A stretch of DNA of 58,916 nt. It comes from Alphaproteobacteria bacterium. Its GTDB lineage: Bacteria > Pseudomonadota > Alphaproteobacteria > Rhizobiales > Xanthobacteraceae. The stretch spans positions 1-58,916 of the forward strand of contig WQYW01000009.1 in assembly GCA_009781045.1 (NCBI GenBank). Reading direction: 5' to 3'. Below are positions 9,995 to 19,576 of the stretch, piece after piece. How positions within the stretch are numbered: position 1 is the first letter of the stretch; every line of letters begins with the position of its first letter. The notes beneath the pieces are model-generated. The model had not been told where the DNA came from, searched no databases, and saw nothing but the letters and a program-made list of their open reading frames with translations. Both the position numbers and the translations under genes were made by a program.

Positions 9995-12900
9995 ATGTCT
10001 GACAACGGGAATGCGCGGCGGGGCTGTCGGATCGGTTTGAACAGGAGGTGTGAGGCGGGGTCTGAACGAAGTGCGCAAGGCGGATGCGGTGGGGAAGGCG
10101 GATCGGCCGGATACCGATGCCTGACCGTGGCCCGGCGTTCCTCTTCGGTACAGCGCCGAGCCAGGCCTGCGCCGGCGTCACGGATGCGAGCGGGTCTGCT
10201 GGCGGCTGTGCTGGCAGGAGGCGCGGTCGCTCTGTCCGGGATTTTCGCCCCGGCCTTTGCGGCATGCACGCCGACCCCGGCCGCCGCCACCACCACCACC
10301 TGCTCAGGGACGACGACGGTCACGGCGCCGCTTGGACGGGGCAGCAACGGTCCCGACAATTCCACGATCATCGTCCAGAACAACGCCATTGTCTCTGCGG
10401 CGAGCATTTCGGTCATCAGTCTGCGGGACCAGGCCGTGATCACGATCGGAAGCGGAGCCGTGGTGCGCAACAACGCGACCACCGGTGGGGGCCAGTGGTC
10501 GGCGGGACAGAACACCATCGAATTCCGCTCCGACAGCATCCTGACGGTGGCGGCGGGAGCTTCGATCCTGGCGCAGGGCACGGCGACCAATGCCGAAGCG
10601 GTGCAGATCATCGGTGCCGGCAATACCATCATCAACTATGGCCTGATCGACGGTGGCGCTGCCGCCGCGATCTGGTTCGAGGACAAGGTGATCGGTGCCG
10701 CCAACATGGTTGACAATTTTGGCACCATCCAGACCGGCGGCGGCACCAGCCTCAACAACGTGATCGGCAACCAGGGCAACAGCCAGGTTATCTTCATCAA
10801 TGAGAGCAATGCCCGGGTTTATGGCAGTCTGACCTTCGCCGGCGGCAATGACCAGCTGACGCTCTATGCCAATTCGGTCATCACCGGTGGCTTCAATGGT
10901 GGCGGCGGTACCAACACCCTGACCCTCAACGGTGCCCAGGGCTCGAGCGACGTGCTGGCTGGCAATATCACCAATTTCCAGAACATCGTCAAAACCGGGG
11001 AGGGAACCTGGACCCTGAGCGGCATCGTCGGCACCAACACCGGGGGATCGCAGCTCAATCTCGACGTGCAGCAGGGAACGCTGGCGCTTACCGGCAACAA
11101 CTCGAACTGGAGGGGCTCGGTGGTGGTCGGCCCCGCCGGGACTCTGCGGGCGCGTGCGCAAAGCGTGCCGGCAACGGCCTCGGTGACGGACAATGGTCTG
11201 GTGTGGTTCACCCAGGACACCAATGGCAGCTATGCCAATGTCATTTCCGGGATCGGTGCGGTGACCAAGTCCGATGCCGGAACGCTGACGCTTTCGGGCG
11301 CCAATACCTATGCCGGAGGCACGACGCTGCTCGCCGGGATCCTCAGCGTCAGTGCGGATAACAATCTCGGTGCGGCCTCGGGGCCGCTCACTTTCGCCGG
11401 CGGCGCGCTGCAGTTGACCGGGAGCTTCACCATGTCAAATCGCGCCATAAGCATCACGGCGCCGACCGGCAGGGTGATCACGGACGCCGGTGTCAACACC
11501 ACGATTGCCCAGCCCATCACCGGAGCCGGCACCCTGATCAAGGACGGGCCCGGTCAGCTCACCCTGACCGGTACCAACACCTATGGCGGCGACACTACAA
11601 CGATCGCGGCGGGAACCCTGCAGCTTGGCAATGGCGGCACCTCCGGTTCCATCCCTTCCTCGAGCATCGTGGACAATGGCACGCTGGCGCTCAACCGCTC
11701 CGATACGGTCAATATGGACGCCCTGATCTCGGGCACGGGCGGGGTGCTGCAGAACGGCTCGGGCGTCACCATCCTGAGCCAGAACAACAGCTATAAAGGC
11801 CCGACCACGATACAAAGCGGCTGGCTTTATATCAATGGCAATCAGTCGGGGGCTACCGGAGACCTGACAGCACAGCCCGGCACAAGGCTCGGTGGTATCG
11901 GAACCATCGGCGGCAACGTCATCATGGGTGCCAATACCATCCTGGCGCCGGGAGACGCGCCGACCCGGATCGGCACGCTGACCATCAACGGCAATCTGGC
12001 GATGTCGGCGACGACCAACCTGTTTTACAACGTGCAGCAGGCGGCGGCGCCGGGCAGCCAGCTTGCTGACCTCACCGTCGTCCATGGCAATCTCGACCTC
12101 GCCGGCACCATCAACATCGCCGATGTCGCCGAGCCGCTGGGGCCCGGGATCTACCGCATCTTCAACTATGACGGCACTCTGACCTGCAGCGGCAATCCGA
12201 CCTGCACCGGCAGCAATGGCCTTGCCATCGGCAATTATGTGACGGCGCCGACGTCGCCGCAGGGCAGCGCCACCATCATGGGGCCGCTCAACGACGGCAC
12301 CAATGTCTTCTCGGTGCAGACTGCGGTTGCAAACCAGGTCAACCTGGTCAATAGCGGCGGCATCACCCTGCAATATTGGGATGTCAGCCCCAAGAACGAT
12401 TCCGTGATCAACGGGGATCAGGGGGGTGGCCCCGGCACCAGCCTGTGGCAGGCCGGTGGCGCGCTGGCCCATTGGACCGGTACCGATGGCGCTACCAACG
12501 GCCCCTGGGCCAGTGGCAGTTTCGCAGTCTTCATGGGCACGCCCGGTACGGTGACGGTGGACAACAGCGCGGATGGCGGCAATGTCCTCGCCGAGGGCAT
12601 GCAGTTCGCAGTTGGCGGCTATACGGTGACCGGCGACGCCATCACGCTGGTGAACACGCTCGGCACCCCCTATTCGGTGATCCGCGTCGGCGACGGCACC
12701 GAAGCCAGCGCTGGCATGACCGCGCGGATTGATGCCGCACTGACCGGCAATTCCGGTGTGATCAAGGAGGACTACGGCACGCTCATCCTTGGCGGCATCA
12801 ACACCTATAGCGGCGGCACCTCGATCCTCAACGGCACGCTGCAGATCTCAAGCGATGTCAATCTCGGTCAGGCCGGCACGGAACTGCGCATTGCCAATGA

Positions 12901-15900
12901 CGGCACATTGCAGACCACCGCGTCGATTGCCACCAGCCGGCCGATCGTGCTGGTCGGCTCTGCGGCCGGTGGCGACGGCGGTGTCTTCGACGTCGCCGCC
13001 AGCACCAGCCTGGCGCTGCTTGGCACCGTCAGCGAGCAGAGCGGCTCGGCCACCCTGACCAAACAGGGTGCCGGTACGCTGGTCCTGGCCGGTAACGACA
13101 GCTATAGCGGCGGCACCACGATTGCGAGCGGCACCCTGCAGCTCGGCAACGGCGGCACGTCGGGGGCGATCAAAGGCAACGTCGTCAATAACGGCGTCCT
13201 GGCTTTCAACCGCTCCGATCCCGGGGTGATCTTCGGCGGTACCATTTCCGGGACCGGCGCGCTGGCCCAGATCGGATCCGGCTCCACCATCCTGACCGCG
13301 AACAACAGTTACAGCGGCGGCACCACCATTGTCGACGGCATGCTGCAGCTCGGCAATGGTGGAACGAGCGGATCAATCATCGGCAATGTCGCCAATTCCG
13401 GGACGCTGGTCTTCAGCCGCTCCGACATCGTCACCTTTGCCGGCCTGATCTCGGATGGTTCCCCGGGTGCGGGCAGCGTGGTGCAGAATGGCTCGGGCAT
13501 CACCATCCTCACCGCCAATAACAGTTACAGCGGCACAACCACGATCCAGAGCGGCTGGCTCTATGTCAACGGCAACCAGAGCGCCGCTTCGGGGCTTCTG
13601 ACGGCCCAGGCCGGCACCAGGCTCGGGGGTATCGGAACCATCGGCGGCGACGTGGTCATGGCCGCAAATGCCATATTGGCGCCCGGAGGGGGGCCGAACC
13701 AGCTCGGGACGCTGACCATCAATGGCAACCTGACGCTGAATGCGACCACCAACGTGTTCTACAACCTCCAGGAAGAGGGTGTGGCCGGTGGCCAGCTCAA
13801 CGATCTGACCATCGTCCGCGGCAATCTCGACCTCGCCGGCACCGTCAATGTCGCCTATACCGGCGAAGCGCTGGGCGCGGGAATCTACCGGCTGTTCAAC
13901 TATGGCGGCACGTTGACCTGCGATGGAACGAGCTGTGACGGCAGCAACGGCCTCCAGGTCGGCGACTACATGATGGCACCGGGCTCGCCGCAGGGCAGCG
14001 CCACCATCATGGGGGCACTCAACGACGGCACCAATGTGTTCTCCGTGCAGACCTCGGTTCAGAACCAGGTCAACCTGGTCAATACCGGCGGCATGGACCT
14101 GACCTATTGGGACGTGGTGCCGAACAACAATGCGATCAACGGCGGGACCGGGACCTGGGAGGTTGGCGGCTCGCTCGACAACTGGACCGGCACCGACGGC
14201 CATCTCAACAGCAGCTGGAGCAATGGCGGATTTGCGGTGTTCATGGGTTCCCCCGGCACGGTCACGGTGGACAATTCCAATGACCTGGTGCGGACGGAAG
14301 GCATGCAGTTCGCCGTTGACGGTTACACGGTGATCGGCGACGCCATCACGCTGGAGAACGCCGCCGGCGGTTCCTATGCGGTGATCCGCGTCGGCGACGG
14401 GACCGCGACCGGTGCGGCAATGACCGCCCGCATTGATGCGGAGCTGACGGGTACTGCCGGTCTCGCCAAGGAGGATTACGGCACGCTCATCCTTGGCGGC
14501 ATCAACACCTATAGCGGCGGGACCGCGATCCTCAACGGCACGCTGCAGATCTCGAGCGATGCCAATCTCGGTCAGGCCGGCACGGAACTGCGCATTGCCA
14601 ATAACGCCACACTCCAGACCACTGCGGACATCACCAGCGCCAGGCCGGTCACGCTGGTGGGCTCGGTGGGCAATCGCGACGGCGGGGTTTTCGACGTCGC
14701 TGCCGCAACGACGCTGACGCTTGCCGGGGTTGTCCGCGAGCAGACCGCGCCGGCCGTGCTGACCAAGGCTGGCGATGGCACGCTGGTGCTGAGCGCCGAC
14801 AACACCTATAGCGGCGGCAGCACGGTGAGCGCAGGCATCCTGCAACTTGGCGCGGGGGGCACTACCGGCTCGATCCGCGGCAATGTGACGGTGATCGACA
14901 ATACTGCAAGCGGTGCCGGCGTGAAGGGGACACTGGCCTTCAACCGCTCCGATGTGGTGAATTTCGGGGGCGTGGTGTCGGGGACCGGCGCGCTCAGCCA
15001 GGTTGGCAGCGGCACCACGATTCTCACCGGCAACAGCACCTATAGCGGCGGCACCACGATTCAAAACGGAACCCTGCAGCTCGGCAATGGCGGCACTTCG
15101 GGCTCGATCACCGGCGACGTCGTCAACAATTCCGTGCTGGCCTTCAGGCGCTCGGATACCGTGACTTTCGGCGGCACCATCTCCGGCACGGGCGACCTCG
15201 TGCAGACCGGAAGCGGGACCACGATCCTGACTGCCGACAACACCTATGGCGGCGATACCACGATCAGCGCCGGCACGCTGCAGCTGGGCAATGGCGGCAC
15301 CACAGGGTCCATCCTCTCCAGCTCCACCAGCAGGGTCGGCGACAACGGCACGCTGGCCATCAACCGCTCGGATACATATACCTTCGCCAGCGTGGTTGCC
15401 GGCACCGGCGGGCTCAGGCAGATGGGCAGCGGCACCACGATCCTGACCGCGGACAGCACCTATAGCGGCGGCACCACGATCGCGGCTGGCGAATTGCGCA
15501 TTGGCGACGGCGGCACAACGGGTTCGATCCAGGGCGATGTCGTCAATCAGGGCCTGCTGTCCTTCAACCGTTCCGACGACATCACTTTCTCCGGCCAGGT
15601 GACCGGTGCCGGCGGATTGACGCAGATGGGCAGCGGCACCACGATTCTCACCGGCAACAGCACCTATAGCGGCGGTACCACGATCTCGGCCGGCACGCTG
15701 CAGCTGGGCGACGGCACCACCCTGGGCAGTGTCGTCGGCGATATCGCCAACAATGCCACACTGTCCTTCCACCACTCCGATCTGCTGGTGATGATGGGGA
15801 CGATTTCCGGATCGGGCGCCGTGGTCCAGGACGGCAGCGGCAATACCGTTCTCTACGGCGACAATTCCTATTCCGGCGCCACCACGGTTCTGGGCGGCGG

Positions 15901-18900
15901 GCTCTACATCAACGGCATCCAGAGCGGCACCGGCACCACCACCGTCAGTGCCGGCGCCACGCTGGGCGGCGGCGGCACCATTGGCGGCAATGTCACGGTT
16001 GCCGACGATGCCACGCTGTCACCGGGCAATGTCGGGGCGGCGTCCGGCACCCTGACCATCAACGGCAACCTTGTCCTCAACAGCACCTCGATCCTGTCCT
16101 ATAATTTCGGCGAGGCCAATGTCCCGGGCGGAGCGTTCAACGACCTCACCGTGGTCAAGGGCAATGTCAGCCTCAATGGCAGCATTGAGGTCACCGAGTC
16201 GGAAGGTGGTGCCTTTGAGCCGGGGATCTATCGCGTCATCAATTATGGCGGCACCCTGGGTGGAACGACGCTGGCACTCGGGCAGAACGCGGCCGGTCTC
16301 GGTCTGGTGGTGCAGACCTCGGTCCCCAACGAGATCAACCTCGTCAACACCAACGGGCTGGCGGTGAATTTCTGGGACCTGACACCGAACGATAACCAGA
16401 TCACCGGCGCCGGCGTGGCGCGGGCCAATGGCGTCTGGCAGTTGCCGGCGCCGGATGACCCCAGCCCCCCCAAAAACTGGGTGGATGCCACCGGCGTCTA
16501 TAACAGCGCCTACGAGAACGGCAACTTCGTCATCTTCATGGCGACACCGGGTTCGGTGACCGTGGACAACACCAACGGTCAGGTCCAGACCAGCGGCATG
16601 CAGTTCGCCTCCGACGGCTATGTGGTCACCGGTGATCCCCTGCAGCTGCTGCCGAGTGACACCAGCGGCGGCAACGCAAGTGTCATCCGGGTCGGCGACG
16701 GATCGTCCGATGGCGCTGCCATGACCGCCACCATCGATGCTTCACTGACCGGCAGCGCCCAGCTGGTGAAAACCGATCTCGGCACCCTGGTGCTCCATGG
16801 CGACAACTCCTATAGCGGCGGCACCGCAATCAATGGCGGCACCCTGGAGGTAGGGAAGGATGCCAGTCTCGGTGCCGCAGGAACCAATGTCGACCTCAGC
16901 GACGGCACGCTGCATGTGACGTCGAGCTTCGATATGGCCCGCGATTCAGTGCTCGGTGCCATGGGGGGCACGATCGAGACCGATAGCGGCGTCGTGCTCA
17001 AGGATACCGGCACCATTTCGGGGGAGGGCGGCCTGACCAAGACGGGGGAGGGCATCCTGGGCCTCTCCGGCAATAACAGCTACTCGGGCGGCACAATGCT
17101 CAATGAGGGAGGGATCCTGGTCGGCAACGCCAATGCGCTCGGCACCGGCCCCCTGACCATGGCCGATCACACGGTGCTCGACTTTGCCGGCAGTACCACC
17201 ATCGCCAATGACATCGGCCTCACGGGTACCGGCGTCATCAATGTCGATGACGCTCTCAGCGCGACACTCTCTGGAATCGTCGGCGATGGCAATGGTACCG
17301 GCGTCCTGCAAAAGACCGGCGGCGGCACTCTGGTGCTGGACGGCAACAACACCTATAGCGGCGGCACCGAGATCAGCGGCGGCACAGTGCAGGTCGGCCA
17401 GGACGCCAATCTCGGCGCCGGTGGCGGCGGAATTGCTTTCGATGGCGGCACACTCCATGTCACCGCTGGTTTTGCCATGGATCGCGACCTGGTTCTGAAT
17501 GAAGGTGGCGGCACCATTGCCACCGATGCCGGAGTGGCTCTGCTTCATGACGGTGCCATCAGCGGGGACGGCGGCCTGACCAAGACCGGTTCCGGCACCC
17601 TTGCCCTGTTCGGACCGGCCGACTATCTCGGGCCCACCGAAATCAGCCAGGGCACGCTGGCGGCGGGAGCTGCCAATGTGCTGAGCCCGAATTCGGCGGT
17701 GAACGTGGCCGCGCAGGGCGTGCTGGATCTCAGTGGTCACAGCCAGACCGTGGCGGAACTCAATAACAGCGGCGTCGTCAGCCTGGGCACGCACAGCGCG
17801 CCGGGAGCGGTGCTGACGGTCTCGGGTGACTATGCCGGCAGTGGCGGCACCCTGATCTTCAACACCCATCTCGGAGCCGACGATTCCCCGACCGACCACC
17901 TGGTGGTGGCGGGCGACGCCACGGGAAGGAGCCATGTCCAGGTGGTACAGGCCGGCGGCCTTGGTGCGATGACGGTCGGCAACGGCATTGAGCTGATCAC
18001 GGTCAACGGCGTCTCGGCTGCCGATGCCTTCGCACTGCAGGGGCGCGTCGGTGCCGGTGCCTTCGAATATATGCTGTTCAGGGGCGGCACCGGGGCCGAT
18101 GCGGACAACCAGAACTGGTATCTGCGTTCCGATCTGGCCTGCACCGCGAAATCGGCCGCATGCAGTGGCGTCAATGGGGCTGCGGTGCCGATCTATCGTC
18201 CCGAGGTGGTGGTTGACAGCGCCATTGCGGGGCTCGCCAGCCGTTTCGGACTCGGCATGCTCGGTACCTGGCATGAACGTACTGGCGGCGAGTTCGCCAC
18301 CAACTATGCAAGGGTGGAGGGCGACAACAAGGCGGCCTGGGCGCGCCTGTTCGGCGAGAGCGGCAGTGTCGGGGGAGGCTCGGGCGGCGACGCCTTTGAT
18401 CGCGCTGCCGAATTCGATCGCCACGGGCCATCCTACAGTTTCGGCTTTGCCGGGATCCAGGCCGGCATGGACCTGCTCCAGCGCAACAACCGCGATGGTT
18501 CCCGCGATATCGCCGGCTTTCTGCTTGGAGCCGGCACCGCGACAGCCGACGTCAACGCCGAGATTGATTTTGGCCGTGGCTCAAGAGCCGGATCGCTGAC
18601 CATGGATGGCTATTCCTTCGGAGGCTATTACACCCATATCGGCCGCAGCGGCTGGTATGTCGATGCGGTGGCCCAGGGCACGCGCTATGACCGCATCCGC
18701 GCCACCTCCAATATCGACGAGGCCCAGACGCTGGCGACCGCAGGCTGGGGCTTCATCGCCTCGGTGGAGGCGGGCTACCCGATCCTGCTGGCGCAGGGTT
18801 TCCGGCTTGAGCCGCAGGCGCAACTCGTCACCCAGCATCTCGGCTTCAACAATGGCAGTGACGCCTTCGGCCGGATCGCTTTCAGTGACAGCGATGCCTT

Positions 18901-19210
18901 CTATGGCCGCATCGGTGCTCGCCTGGCGAAGGATTTCAGGCTTGACGACGGACGCCGGATCACCGCCTGGGTGCGGGCCAGTCTGTGGAGTTCCTTCAGT
19001 GCCCAGGCGAAAACCACCTTCTCCAGTCTTGACGGTTCCAATCCAACTCCGATCGGCTCCGATCTGGGCGGCAACTGGACCCAGCTTGACCTCGGCCTGC
19101 AGGCACAGCTGAGGCGCAACGTCGCCATCTTCGCCAATGCCAGCACCAGCATTTCGCTGACCCAGGGTCAGAGCTATGGCGGTCGTGGCGGTGTGAGGGT
19201 GTCGTGGTAG
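9995..19210 (+). CDS. Giant PATR-repeat autotransporter (3071 residues)
   Basis: A long basic N-terminus leads into a signal core (AGLLAAVLAGGAVALSGIFAPAFA, cleaved about residue 90). An internal ATG at 10184 or GTG near 10127 may be the true start. The passenger is beta-helical, with about 18 passenger-associated transport repeats of the type NTYSGGTTI..GTLQLGNGG spread over residues 430-2560. Three modules of about 430 residues, starting near 11740, 13470 and 15820, share the order GWLYINGNQSG / LGGIGTIGG / TLTINGNL / GIYRxxNYGGTL / VNLVNxxG / YWDV / TVTVDN / MQFAxxGYxVxGD / RVGDG. Before the barrel comes YRPEVVVDSAIAGLASRFGL, shared with the 4504-7476 protein. The beta-domain runs from about residue 2780 (WARLFGESGS) to the final VSW. 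It is a surface adhesin or biofilm factor by family; no protease or lipase motif was seen. Confidence 0.9.
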   Translation: MSDNGNARRGCRIGLNRRCEAGSERSAQGGCGGEGGSAGYRCLTVARRSSSVQRRARPAPASRMRAGLLAAVLAGGAVALSGIFAPAFAACTPTPAAATTTTCSGTTTVTAPLGRGSNGPDNSTIIVQNNAIVSAASISVISLRDQAVITIGSGAVVRNNATTGGGQWSAGQNTIEFRSDSILTVAAGASILAQGTATNAEAVQIIGAGNTIINYGLIDGGAAAAIWFEDKVIGAANMVDNFGTIQTGGGTSLNNVIGNQGNSQVIFINESNARVYGSLTFAGGNDQLTLYANSVITGGFNGGGGTNTLTLNGAQGSSDVLAGNITNFQNIVKTGEGTWTLSGIVGTNTGGSQLNLDVQQGTLALTGNNSNWRGSVVVGPAGTLRARAQSVPATASVTDNGLVWFTQDTNGSYANVISGIGAVTKSDAGTLTLSGANTYAGGTTLLAGILSVSADNNLGAASGPLTFAGGALQLTGSFTMSNRAISITAPTGRVITDAGVNTTIAQPITGAGTLIKDGPGQLTLTGTNTYGGDTTTIAAGTLQLGNGGTSGSIPSSSIVDNGTLALNRSDTVNMDALISGTGGVLQNGSGVTILSQNNSYKGPTTIQSGWLYINGNQSGATGDLTAQPGTRLGGIGTIGGNVIMGANTILAPGDAPTRIGTLTINGNLAMSATTNLFYNVQQAAAPGSQLADLTVVHGNLDLAGTINIADVAEPLGPGIYRIFNYDGTLTCSGNPTCTGSNGLAIGNYVTAPTSPQGSATIMGPLNDGTNVFSVQTAVANQVNLVNSGGITLQYWDVSPKNDSVINGDQGGGPGTSLWQAGGALAHWTGTDGATNGPWASGSFAVFMGTPGTVTVDNSADGGNVLAEGMQFAVGGYTVTGDAITLVNTLGTPYSVIRVGDGTEASAGMTARIDAALTGNSGVIKEDYGTLILGGINTYSGGTSILNGTLQISSDVNLGQAGTELRIANDGTLQTTASIATSRPIVLVGSAAGGDGGVFDVAASTSLALLGTVSEQSGSATLTKQGAGTLVLAGNDSYSGGTTIASGTLQLGNGGTSGAIKGNVVNNGVLAFNRSDPGVIFGGTISGTGALAQIGSGSTILTANNSYSGGTTIVDGMLQLGNGGTSGSIIGNVANSGTLVFSRSDIVTFAGLISDGSPGAGSVVQNGSGITILTANNSYSGTTTIQSGWLYVNGNQSAASGLLTAQAGTRLGGIGTIGGDVVMAANAILAPGGGPNQLGTLTINGNLTLNATTNVFYNLQEEGVAGGQLNDLTIVRGNLDLAGTVNVAYTGEALGAGIYRLFNYGGTLTCDGTSCDGSNGLQVGDYMMAPGSPQGSATIMGALNDGTNVFSVQTSVQNQVNLVNTGGMDLTYWDVVPNNNAINGGTGTWEVGGSLDNWTGTDGHLNSSWSNGGFAVFMGSPGTVTVDNSNDLVRTEGMQFAVDGYTVIGDAITLENAAGGSYAVIRVGDGTATGAAMTARIDAELTGTAGLAKEDYGTLILGGINTYSGGTAILNGTLQISSDANLGQAGTELRIANNATLQTTADITSARPVTLVGSVGNRDGGVFDVAAATTLTLAGVVREQTAPAVLTKAGDGTLVLSADNTYSGGSTVSAGILQLGAGGTTGSIRGNVTVIDNTASGAGVKGTLAFNRSDVVNFGGVVSGTGALSQVGSGTTILTGNSTYSGGTTIQNGTLQLGNGGTSGSITGDVVNNSVLAFRRSDTVTFGGTISGTGDLVQTGSGTTILTADNTYGGDTTISAGTLQLGNGGTTGSILSSSTSRVGDNGTLAINRSDTYTFASVVAGTGGLRQMGSGTTILTADSTYSGGTTIAAGELRIGDGGTTGSIQGDVVNQGLLSFNRSDDITFSGQVTGAGGLTQMGSGTTILTGNSTYSGGTTISAGTLQLGDGTTLGSVVGDIANNATLSFHHSDLLVMMGTISGSGAVVQDGSGNTVLYGDNSYSGATTVLGGGLYINGIQSGTGTTTVSAGATLGGGGTIGGNVTVADDATLSPGNVGAASGTLTINGNLVLNSTSILSYNFGEANVPGGAFNDLTVVKGNVSLNGSIEVTESEGGAFEPGIYRVINYGGTLGGTTLALGQNAAGLGLVVQTSVPNEINLVNTNGLAVNFWDLTPNDNQITGAGVARANGVWQLPAPDDPSPPKNWVDATGVYNSAYENGNFVIFMATPGSVTVDNTNGQVQTSGMQFASDGYVVTGDPLQLLPSDTSGGNASVIRVGDGSSDGAAMTATIDASLTGSAQLVKTDLGTLVLHGDNSYSGGTAINGGTLEVGKDASLGAAGTNVDLSDGTLHVTSSFDMARDSVLGAMGGTIETDSGVVLKDTGTISGEGGLTKTGEGILGLSGNNSYSGGTMLNEGGILVGNANALGTGPLTMADHTVLDFAGSTTIANDIGLTGTGVINVDDALSATLSGIVGDGNGTGVLQKTGGGTLVLDGNNTYSGGTEISGGTVQVGQDANLGAGGGGIAFDGGTLHVTAGFAMDRDLVLNEGGGTIATDAGVALLHDGAISGDGGLTKTGSGTLALFGPADYLGPTEISQGTLAAGAANVLSPNSAVNVAAQGVLDLSGHSQTVAELNNSGVVSLGTHSAPGAVLTVSGDYAGSGGTLIFNTHLGADDSPTDHLVVAGDATGRSHVQVVQAGGLGAMTVGNGIELITVNGVSAADAFALQGRVGAGAFEYMLFRGGTGADADNQNWYLRSDLACTAKSAACSGVNGAAVPIYRPEVVVDSAIAGLASRFGLGMLGTWHERTGGEFATNYARVEGDNKAAWARLFGESGSVGGGSGGDAFDRAAEFDRHGPSYSFGFAGIQAGMDLLQRNNRDGSRDIAGFLLGAGTATADVNAEIDFGRGSRAGSLTMDGYSFGGYYTHIGRSGWYVDAVAQGTRYDRIRATSNIDEAQTLATAGWGFIASVEAGYPILLAQGFRLEPQAQLVTQHLGFNNGSDAFGRIAFSDSDAFYGRIGARLAKDFRLDDGRRITAWVRASLWSSFSAQAKTTFSSLDGSNPTPIGSDLGGNWTQLDLGLQAQLRRNVAIFANASTSISLTQGQSYGGRGGVRVSW
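11737..16830 (+). repeat. Three diverged long internal repeats inside the giant autotransporter
   Basis: Blocks beginning near 11737, 13467 and 15820, each about 1.0-1.3 kb, encode the same ordered set of motifs and remain alike at the DNA level; for example the stretch giving YGTLILGGINTYSGGT is nearly identical near 12775 and 14480. Copies one and two are close, copy three is more diverged and shorter in its middle. Single PATR units are inserted between them in different numbers. Confidence 0.85.
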
Positions 19211-19421
19211 TCGGTGGCATCATTGGATTTGTGTGTGCCAGATCGTTCTGTCGATTCTGGCCGGGTATTGGCGGTATGCCCACATGACGTCGACCCGCTT
19301 CGACGGGGTCAATGCGGGGCTCCTCGGAACTCGGAATGAAGAGGATGGTGAGCGAGGATGCCGCCACGCGGGCTCTCGGCAGGATGGGCGGGGCCGAGGG
19401 GCGCTGCCCATGGGTGCTGGA

Positions 19422-19494
19422 TTGTATACAATATACAATTCGCGGAATCGGGTGTGGAATCAATGCCCCGACTACGGATTGTATATTGTATACA
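19422..19494. promoter_or_regulatory. Pair of inverted operator-like sites upstream of the toxin gene
   Basis: TTGTATACAATATACAA (19422-19438) and TTGTATATTGTATACA (19479-19494) are reverse complements of each other over 16 bases, and each is itself nearly palindromic. Both are followed by similar short runs (TTCGCGG, TTTTGCGG). They are strikingly AT-rich in GC-rich DNA and lie 80-155 bases before the gene at 19577. The form resembles GntR-family operators (TTGTATAC-type half-sites). Which protein binds is not known; no regulator gene is adjacent. Confidence 0.6.
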
Positions 19495-19576
19495 TTTTGC
19501 GGCGCGCATTTTGACGGCTGACCTTGCGCCTGACTCCTGATAACTTCCCCGTTATATTTGAGCGGGGAGACTTGTT

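Noticed and set aside
13373..15775. 800-codon minus-strand open frame inside the giant autotransporter
   Set aside because: Antisense shadow of a GC-rich repetitive gene; Asp/Gly/Ala-rich, no start site and no family.
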